Notes under the pieces: generated by a model
Databases searched by the model: none
The model's input: the letters and a program-made list of their open reading frames with translations, nothing else
What the model was told of the DNA's origin: nothing
From: Procambarus clarkii
Taxonomy: Eukaryota; Arthropoda; Malacostraca; Decapoda; Cambaridae
Assembly (NCBI RefSeq): GCF_040958095.1
Contig: NC_091193.1
Location: 20,452,163 to 20,516,162, forward strand
Length of the DNA: 64,000 bases
Direction of reading: 5' to 3'
Translations under genes and position numbers: made by a program
Shown here: positions 12,176 to 21,700 of the stretch, piece after piece
Numbering within the stretch: the stretch's first letter is position 1
Layout: each line of letters opens with the position of its first letter

Positions 12176-12300
12176 TTGCTTAGCTAAATGAATTGTGAGG
12201 TTCAGTCCCTGAGCCCATTATGTGCCTCTGTAACCCTTTCCACTACCGCCCACAGGATAGGTATGGGGTGCATAATAAATGAACTAAACTTAACTAATAC
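12176..12300 (+). repeat. Dispersed repeat, second copy at 57084-57190
   Basis: TTGCTTAGCTAAA, GAGGTTCAG, ACCGCCCAC and GGGTATGGGG blocks followed by TGCATAATAA recur almost co-linearly at 57 kb. Confidence 0.7.
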
Positions 12301-12506
12301 AGCAATGGGCTGCTACCTTATTCAATATGATGAATTACAGATTGTAGATCAGAAAGTAGCTAATTGGAGTTCATCTAATGTTCCCATCTCATGATAGACA
12401 CAAGAATATCTTCCATAGTCTACCGTGTGTGAATGAAGTAGTTACAGAGCTCAAAGTACTTCATACCATTTGGCCTGAAATCTTTGATAACAGGGCAATC
12501 AGAGAT

Positions 12507-13410
12507 ATTTACCTGAGGGCTACTAACACTCTAGTCGCCTCGACAAGGACAGGAAGCCGGCGGCTTGACAAATGTCCCCTCATTTGCCCGGATGATTTTT
12601 TCACATAGATTTTAAAATGTAACAGAGTTGGCATTTACCGCTTCGGTGGGTAGGCCGAAATTAAGCCATGGGTTAATAACCCTATGGGAAAAAAAACATC
12701 TTTTGTTTTCAGTCCTACATTGTGGCTTGTTGAGCTTGAAACTTGTTTCTCGTTTGGGTTACATCTGACCTTTCTCTCTCATGTTTGCTCTGCAGTGTTG
12801 ACCAGACCACACACTAGAAGGTGAAGGGACGACGACGTTTCGGTCCGTCCTGGACCATTCTCAAGTCGATTGTCTTGAGAATGTTATCGACTTTATCGTG
12901 TTATCGACTTGAGAATGGTCCAGGACGGACCGAAACGTCGTCGTCCCTTCACCTTCTAGTGTGTGGTCTGGTCAATATACTTTAGCCACGTTATTGTGAC
13001 TCATCCTCTGCAGTGTTCTTAGTCCTGAGGCCCTCAACCGTTCCTGGTATGAGAGTCGACTTAGTTCTGGAATGATTTTTGTCGCCCGGTGATGTATTTT
13101 CTCCAAAGCAGCAATGTCCCTCTGAAGATGAGGTCTTCATGCTGGGATACAATAATCCAAGTGGAGGCACACCAGAGATTTATAAAGTTCAATCGCTACC
13201 TTCTTTTCTTTATAGTCAAAGATACGCTTGATTATTCTTAGGGTTTGGTTAGTTTTTTAATGCTGCTCCAACCTATTGTGAAACTTTCAGTGAATGGTGG
13301 ATTTTGACTGCAAGGTCCCTTTCTCCATTAATCTGCTGCTAGGTAATGTTAATAACTTGGTAGTTGTGACGTGGGTTGTTATGCCCCACATGCATGGTCT
13401 TGCATTTGTC
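12507..13410 (-). mobile_element. LINE 3' half, interrupted by a foldback retroposon
   Basis: The minus strand shows a non-LTR ORF2 C-terminus (ALEKIHHRATKIIPELSRLS-like) running into a 3' UTR that ends at the CTGAGGGCTAC block near 12507. Related copies occur at 13796 and 40745. It is split by the 206-bp element at 12800-13005. Multiple coding lesions; 5' truncated near 13410. Confidence 0.65.
12800..13005 (+). mobile_element. Foldback retroposon family A, copy 1
   Basis: A near-perfect inverted repeat (arms about 80 bp, ending ACCAGACCACACAC and its complement) followed by an asymmetric tail TTAGCCACGTTATTGTGACT. Flanked by CTCTGCAGTGTT at 12788-12799 and 13006-13017, inside a LINE. Other copies tend to end GTCTG, so up to five of the twelve matching bases may belong to the tail. 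Confidence 0.75.
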
Positions 13411-13424
13411 GATATTAAAATACA

Positions 13425-13562
13425 ATACAATACAGTACAATTTTATTTAGGTAAGGTACATACATACAATAAATATTTACAAGGATTGTTTGACTTATAG
13501 GTAGAGCTAGTACATACAATGCCTAAAGCCACTATTACGCAAAGCGTTTCGGGCATGAAGCT
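13425..13562 (+). repeat. Dispersed repeat (AAAGCCACTATTACGC family)
   Basis: TTTATTTAGGTAAGGTACAT, GCTAGTACATACAATGCC and CAAAGCGTTTCGGGC match 43855-43972 closely; the reverse complement appears at 14703-14785. Confidence 0.75.
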
Positions 13563-13795
13563 TTTGCTAGTCTGACCATTTGTGGAGTTCCTGTAGATCT
13601 CTTTGTAAAGTGGTGGAGTGTATATCCTAGCTCTTGTTCACAACTGTAGTGTTCACCATTGACCAGGATTTATTACCTGCAGCCACCTGCTAAAGATACC
13701 AATATCGCAGCCTAATTCTGGCACCTGGGGAGTATACGAAAATGATATTGAGGCCTATATAATTTTCACATACTGGCCCTGAGGCCCACAAACCA

Positions 13796-14186
13796 GCAAT
13801 GGTTGAGGGCCTCAGAGTTAACAACATTGCAAACCAGACATGACAGGGCTGATCTCATCGAAACTTAAAATAGTGAACAATTTGGAGGATGTTGATCTAA
13901 ACAATTTCTTTAAAAGGTCAGATGTAACACAAACAAGGAACAGCGGTTTCAAGCTCAACAAACCACAAAGTAGAACTGAAAACAAGAGATGCTTTTTCAC
14001 TCATGAGTTATAAATCCATGGAGCTGCCTACCCGCCAAAACTGTAAATGCCAAAACTCTGTTGAACTTTAAAATTTAGGTGGAAGCGTCCCCAGGACAAA
14101 TGGGGGACCTTTGACAAGTGCCAGCTTCCTGTCCTCGTCGAGGTCACTAGAGTGTTAGTGGTCCTCAGGTAAATATGTAGTAAGGT
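13796..14186 (+). mobile_element. LINE 3' end
   Basis: GGTTGAGGGCCTCAG through CTTTTTCACTCATGAG to a tail with CTTCCTGTCCTCGTCGAGGT. Plus-strand remnant of the same LINE family as 12507-13410 and 40745-41300, with disrupted coding sequence. Confidence 0.65.
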
Positions 14187-14702
14187 GGGGCGAGTTTATT
14201 GGGCAGCGCCACTCATCCTGTGAGTGAACATACCGCCATAGCAGTATGTACAACACTCCCCAATAGGAAGAAAACCCGCTGGGTTGTTCATCTTGTCACT
14301 TGTACCCAGACACAGCTGGGACTTGTCTAACTGTCTCAAGTGACCAGCTTATCAAACAAGAAGATTTACATTTGTCAACCCTTAAGTACTTACTTTATCT
14401 TGCGGGTGCAAAATGGGGGGATTCTTTTAAAAACAGTATCTATATTTGACAAATAGTATTTTCCTAACTCAAACAATGTGGTGTTTATTACACATACACA
14501 CATATTCCTAATGACTATTACACATTCTACACATATTCCTAATGACTCTTAGATGTTCAGTCTCTCAGGTAGTGGTCTAGGCGGTGTCCATCACTCTCAT
14601 CACAGATTCTGTAACTCATGTCCTCAATTGTTATTTGCATTCCGAATCTCCATGAATATTTGTATCCAAGACTGATTCTTGCTATTACTGATTCTCTTTC
14701 TT

Positions 14703-14785
14703 TCTTTCGTTGCCCGAAACGCTATGCGTATTAGTGGCTTTAGGTATTGTATGTACTAGCTCTATCTATAAATCTGTAGCGAGTA
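14703..14785 (-). repeat. Dispersed repeat (AAAGCCACTATTACGC family), reverse copy
   Basis: GCCCGAAACGCTATGCGTAT and GGTATTGTATGTACTAGCTC are the reverse complement of the 13425 and 43855 copies. Confidence 0.7.
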
Positions 14786-14902
14786 GATTATCCCAATAAT
14801 ATACTCGCTCCAAACTCATTAGTACTAAGAAGAGCTTTGTTTCTCTCGTTACGCTAATGAGTTCTCTTTGCATCTATGTATGTACTTTTCCTGAATAACA
14901 TA

Positions 14903-15074
<172 letters not shown>

Positions 15075-15500
15075 TTGGTACGACCCATATTAAGCTGCTG
15101 ATATCGCCGAGGGGGGAGCATTAATCTTTGTTCATATAGCTTAAATCACTATAAAGTTTGTTTGATTATAAATATGCCTACGTGCCTGTGTGGAAGCAAT
15201 TTCCTCAGTGTATGTAATAAATACGCTTCGTTACAAGCTAATTAATATTCTTAGAAAAATATCCATTCAAATTTGTATACAAACATTGGAACAACCGCGA
15301 GAACAATATATTTTAATAAAGGTTTTCAATGTATACTACCTACAAGAATACTTCAATGATATTCATAGACTACACATACAAAAAATTACTAAACACTGCT
15401 TATTAAAAAAAGTGGGTATAGAGTTAAAACTTAATGTATATTTAAGCAGAGAGGCAAAGGAAGTTTGTAGTATAATAGTTTGAGCCGGCGAGCGGTGGTG

Positions 15501-15515
15501 TTTTCCCGCCATTAC
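15501..15515 (+). promoter_or_regulatory. E2F-like and YY1-like motifs in SUV39H 5' flank
   Basis: TTTTCCCGCCATTAC contains TTTCCCGCC (E2F-type) overlapping CCGCCAT (YY1-type core). It lies about 110 bp before the start codon in a locally CpG-richer stretch (15480-15675) that contrasts with the AT-rich surroundings and looks like a TATA-less promoter or 5' UTR. Promoter function is inference. Confidence 0.4.
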
Positions 15516-15621
15516 TCGCCTCTGTTGGGTGTTATGTTGTGGTCGTCTACACCTTGGTGTCTGTTTGAGCCGTGATGAGTGTGTGTTGGTGCTGACCTGT
15601 CGACCTCGCCCACGGTAGTCA

Positions 15622-15717
15622 ATGTCAGAGTGTGAGCAGCTGTTTCGGGGCGGTAGTTCAGCCGACGTCTTCGAGATGAACGGCGCCAAGATAACCCCGG
15701 CATTCCAAGGCAAATTG
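15622..15717 (+). CDS. SUV39H: SUV39H coding exon 1
   Basis: Residues 1-32, ending AAATTG/GTGAGC in phase 0. Two in-frame ATGs (15622 and 15676). It shows no resemblance to the eIF2-gamma N-terminus. Confidence 0.75.
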
Positions 15718-18700
15718 GTGAGCTTCCTTCGCTCCGAAATGATCTGACTTCGCATTCTGTTCCTGTTTTATTTGTCTCTCTCTACTCTCAAGTTTCGTGT
15801 TCTTATGGTCTTAACAACCTTCAGTGTGTCTATAATCAGTAAAGGCGCTGTGTAACGTAAGGTGGTTACAAGTCAGACTTATCTCTAGAAGAATACAAAA
15901 TACCTGGAATTATTGGCGTGCTCACATATCACTTAGTAGATACAGGAAATTATAAATTGTATAATTAATATCAGCATCAACTCTATAACTATGTAAATTA
16001 TAATACTTTTGTCCTTTTTTTTGTATGCATATTCTTATACATATTATTACTACTAATATCCAAGATTAAATGAACAAATCCACAAGGGCCGTGATGAGGG
16101 TTTGAACCTACTCACGGGATGTTCCCAGATGCGCCCTAGTCAACTGTGCCACGACATAAGTTGTGGCACAGTTGACTAATGAGCAGCTGGGAACATCCCG
16201 TGCATAGGTTTGAACCCTCATCACGGCCCTTATGGATTTCTATATATGATATTTATTTATTTATATATATACAAGAAGGTACATTGGGATTGTGAGGATA
16301 CATAGTATAGTAATTACAATCTTGTAAAGCCACTAGTACGCGCAGTGTTTCATGATTCTGCATGATATAATATTATCATATAACATGATATATGATAATA
16401 TATCATGTTATTGTGATTTGTGTGTAATATCCAACATTGTTATGTAAAATCCAGCACATTATTATGTAACTGACTTTTCTGTGTAATAAATATTACATTG
16501 TTATGCTGTATTTAGAATTTGCAATGCAAGCAGTGAATCTAGAACATATTAGCACGTCATTATATTTACGAAAATGGGTTACGTAGAAATTGTAGCACGA
16601 TATAAATCGAGTGCAACAATTGATACCTCTGACATCTGGAGTTCGTTTTGGTGTTTTTTCCCCCCTAGCTCGTGGACCATCGGATGATTCCTTATTCTGG
16701 TGCCGCTTGTTATTCTGCTTTGGCAGAGCTTCTCTATTGTTGGTTGTCTGCATAGAGGATTCTTCTTCATTTTTTAAATTGTCTTTGGCTTTCTCTCACA
16801 TCCAGTTGGTTTATTCTCCTCTGAATTTGTCTTGGTTTTTAGATCAGGTTCTGGTCCTGTGGCTCCAGCTGTTGCCATCATTTCTTAAAATTAGACTTGG
16901 TTTTCAAAGGAGTCCTTTGGTCATTACTGAGTGCTCCAGCTGGGAGTTCATCATATTATGTCTTGTAGCAGTGGTTTGCCTGTTACTATGGCTCAGTTGG
17001 CTGCTCTTTGAATCTGGTGTCCCGTGTTCCCTGTTCTTGGGCCCAGTTGATGCAGGTAGTTTGCAGGGCAGTCAAATTTAGCCAGCCTGTTACTTGCCTA
17101 TGAGCCCATGATGTCTATAAGTTTACAGTGGTGTCTCCTTCCTTTTCTAATGTCTTGGACAGAGATTTGGGTTGTGCTGATGGGTTCTAATCAGGTTTGA
17201 GCAGCTCAGTACCTGTTTAATGTTCCAAGCAGCACAGAAGCATGTGTGGCATTGAGTCAGTTGTCATGGCACTAATCCATCCGGGGGTTAGTGGCGATGA
17301 TTTCCTTTCTCTCAAAGTAAGACCCTGTTTTATAGTTGTCTGGGGGAGTTAGCCCTTGGAGCCAAAAAGGTGGCCTTCCCAAAAATTCAGCATTGAATGT
17401 AGTGAAATGCTACTCGATGGTGGATCTTTCAGTGGCTCCCCATTCCCACCCATCCCACCTTTCTGTGATGTTCAACGGTTGTTGCAGTGGCAGCGCTTGT
17501 ATGATGGAGGTGGCCAGTTGTAATGACTGGCAGTGGCCAGGGCTGCCATCTACTGTATTAGCAATCCAGTGTTGCTACCTTGAGGTTACCTTGAGGTGCT
17601 TCCGGGGCTTAGCGTCCCCGCGGCCTGGTCGTCAACCAGGCCTCCTGGTTGGTGGACTGATCAACCTGCTAAGGAGCAGTTGCTGGGTAGTTTCTCTGTC
17701 TTTACACAAACATATTCTTTTATGCTAGGAAAGTTTGTAACATGATTTGGGTTAAAAAACCCAGGGTTGGTACAAATGGGAGGTTGGTTTAATAAGCAGG
17801 TAATAAGCTGTTTTTAACTTTCACTGGGTGGACAGCTGTCATACAAAGTGATGAATTAGTAGCACTTTGAATCTTTATGAAAGTATGTGCATCTAATAAA
17901 CAGTTTGGAAAGGAATGAGCTGTTTTAGATTCAGCTACTTGGAACAAAAAGTTCAACATACCACGGGCTGTGTTGAGCCCGTAGTGGACTTACTGGCATG
18001 GAGGCGGAGCTGTAATTGCAGTGCAGGAATGAGCTTTTCTCCAATCCATTCCTTCAACTTGTATGACCCTGTGCAGATGTCATTCTTGTCAGTGTTCATG
18101 AATCTTGTCAATGGTGGTACAGTATGTTGTTTGTTAAATTAAATCGAAGCCTGATTTGTACATGCTGTACTGTATTTAGGTATTTTCATCAGCTGTAGAC
18201 CATCTGTCCTTTTATATTGTACTTGCCCCCCCCTCCCCTGTCTACATAATGAGTATTTTCTTAAGTGTTATCATGTGATTGCATTTTCACTTCTATCTTC
18301 AGCCCAAGGAGCTAGTGCCTGTTCCTCTTGTGTGGTACATAATCTCCCATTTGCCATAAGCCTAAAGTATGGCCTTAAATTTTAAACAGGAATTTAAATG
18401 ACTAAGAATACCTGTATAACCTTAACACTTCAAGCATATAAAGATATTGAAAATTTTACTTATTGATTATCTATGTTATAAGCTTATGAGAAAATATTGG
18501 CCATACAGTAGAATCAAGCCTGCATACCTGGACTTCATTGGCACACCTGGTTGATATATTTGGGAGGAAAGCTGGAATATCAGTGTTGAAAAAAAAGGTA
18601 CAGTACATTAACCATTGTCTGCTATTTCAGGAAGCTCAACAAAAATTAAAAAATTGCTTCAAAGAGTTCCACGAATCGTTTATCAAGACTAAGCAAGCCT

Positions 18701-21700
18701 TCCTTGTATTCAAAACGAAAAGTTTCTTCTATCCAGATCAAGAATTCACCAAAACATTTACCAAGTCAATTAAACAAGTAAGACCTTTCATATTAAACTT
18801 AATGTATGTATTATTTTATTTTAGTTTACCTTAAAAAAAGTTCACAAGGCTTCTACTTCTGACGTCAGACTGTTGGTGCTGACAATTCACAGTTTGCTGC
18901 CGGCACCAGTGGTAGGCTGATCAGGATTACTTGGAGGACCATTATCAAGTTTCCTCTTCATGAGAGTAAAGGATATGTTGGTAATTGTCCTTATAGCCAA
19001 TGGGAAGATGTTTACTATATTCTTTCATATATACTGCACCTATATTTTTCACTAGAGCAATTTTTAAGCATATGTGACACTCGTAGGGGAATTATTTAAT
19101 TGTACAGAACTAGTCCCTCTACAATGTTGTAGATATAAATTATGGATTTCTTTCTTGCATATCAAAGAGTACAATCTAAAATCTTATGCATCTGAATATT
19201 GCTTGTGTGTGATGGGGCTGTTAGTACATATTACAATTATATTCCAGCCAAGAGAATAAAAGTGCTTTATGTACTACTAATGTATTATTGTAGTTTGTCA
19301 CGGCATATCTAATGGGACTATTTCCAACATTTTTGAGTGCTTGCTTTCATAGCAAGATCATGACGAGGTGTACTTGCAGACAGTGTTGGGTGATCAGGGT
19401 GTCTAACCAGTAGTTCTTTGAGAGAGTATAGTAATGATGTTACTTTCATTTAGGAGAGACATGACCATGAGCAGAGCTTCATGTGACAGACTGTTAACTT
19501 GAGGGAAATAAACAGCCATTTCAAGCTGGCCTGTTAAACAAGGCCAGCATTCTATATCAAGTGTTCCTTGTACATCAGATGTAGCTGAAGTCTGCTTCTT
19601 CTGACCAAGGAAGCTTTCCCCAAATCTAATTAATTTACTGTAATTCTACTAGCCAATTTCTTGCCTTTTATCATATTTTCAAGAATACTGTGCTGACAGG
19701 CTGCCATGTAGAATGTTGTGGCCCATGTAGCCTACACTTTGTCATTCTTTCCAGGCTTGATTAAGCTTTCCTCCTGTGACCTTACCCCCCTTCCCTAGCA
19801 TCAATTATAATCTGGCAGAAAATCCTGGGAATATACCTTGTGGCACTGAATCTGATCATTTCACCTGCAAGGTTGTTACGATTGTTGTACACAAGACAAG
19901 GAGCAATGGAATTTCCTTGAAAACCAAATTAGTTAAGAGGCATGTGTTATGGTTGGCTAGTAGTAGTGGATATTATGATAATTATATGTGAGCTAATATT
20001 TCAATGATCCTGAGCTTCCTGAACATAAGCGTTAAACACCAGCAAGCCCCCAGGTAGAGTTAAGCAAGGCCCAGCCCCCAAAGGACTTTATTCCCATCAA
20101 TTTACTTGTATGAGAGGTTATCTCATTGTATTGGACCTATTCAGTAGGGTGCCAGATCAATTATTTGATCCATCAATGAACCTAATACTGTAGAAATGAT
20201 GCGGTATTAAAGTGCGAGTTCTTCTCTGTGAAAATAATTTAAAGGCTTCCTTATTAATTGAGTTCTGGGAAGACTACACATAGTGCACTGTCTCCTATTT
20301 AAATCCACCTTGTCTTTGAATGTAAAGAGAAAGAGCAAGTGAGTGATTGAGTCTGTGATAAGTTATGAGATAAATGAGTACATTTGTATGCAGTCTCAAC
20401 AAATTTTCAGATGCAATTTCCATCTCTTTGCAGATTGAAATTGAGGTGAAAGAAATGGGTAGCAGCTTTAGCAGATTGACTGGCTATGAGTCTGGAATTG
20501 CCAATACTAAAAAGACAGCTGCAAACTCTGTGGAAGAAGTCAAAACTGAGAATCCTGAACTTCACAATAGTTCCGATCGTCTTTTCCCTGCGCCAGCAGG
20601 TACTGTTCTTTCCTCGTACAGTGATTCTGTTGCATGTCTTTCAATGCAAATTTATTTTAGTCTGTTTTTTGCTTATTTTTAATGTGTGTGCACTTGTGCC
20701 CACCTCATAGCTATTGTACTTTATGCATTTATACCGCCTGACTTTCCAATACTCTCATCACTTGCCTAACATTCAACACTGGTTCTTTGTTAATACCTAG
20801 TCTCTAAACATATGAAGTGAAGTAAAACAGTATGTAACAATTTGATTTATACCTTTTTAGTGTTTTTTAACCATTTTCTTCCTCTTGTCACCTCCATATA
20901 TTTGGAGGTATGTATATAATGCAATCTTTTACCGGGCATAAATATGAAAAGTTTGAGGCTTGAATTGTTTAGCATTGAAACTAGAGTGCTGTATTTAATA
21001 GATCCTCCAATTTCAGATGTGTTAGTGAAGGCTAATGAGGATGAGAGCATTACTCCTCCAGTGTCTGAGGCAGGCAACGATGATGAAGCACCAACAGCGG
21101 CAAATGTCCCAGAAGGGAAAACTAAATCAAATTTATCAGAGAAGAAAAGAACTTATCAAAAGCAGGCACAAGAGAAATATAGTTTATCAAAGAGACGGAG
21201 GAGGAGCCTGATGAATGACTATGCCGAGACGGCAAAAGATAAACATGAACTGAAAGATGGTGCAAAGGAATCGAATGTAAAAGAGGAGACAGAATACGAA
21301 GTGGAAAATATTATTGATTTCAAAAAATGTCAGGTGAGTGTACTTCCTGTATCTGGTATGTGAACTTTCTATACCCAACAGTATGTGAACTTCCTATACC
21401 CAGTATATGAACTTTTTATATCATGTATGTGAACTACTGTCTCCACTCGATCATCCGGACTATATGGGAAGGACCCCCAGCCGGATTATCACATTTTTCG
21501 GATAATGGTACTTTTTCACCTACGAGTCCAAAAGTGGCAATTTCCAACTACTTTTATACTACAAACAACATAATTTGAATTGCCTTGCCACATATAATTA
21601 TTAAATATTCAACTAGAAACCTCAACTTACCTTGTTGGTGTTCGTCTTCTTGATTGACGCCACACATCTTGAAGTTAAGAATTCTTAACAATTTACGTAA

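Noticed and set aside
16611-17081. 156-aa open frame in SUV39H intron 1
   Set aside because: Overlaps a dispersed repeat with a related copy near 10.5 kb and shows no domain; hydrophobic composition fits T/G-rich repeat sequence.
17336-17728. 130-aa open frame on plus strand
   Set aside because: Its 3' part is the antisense SINE tail at 17575-17665; no recognisable protein.
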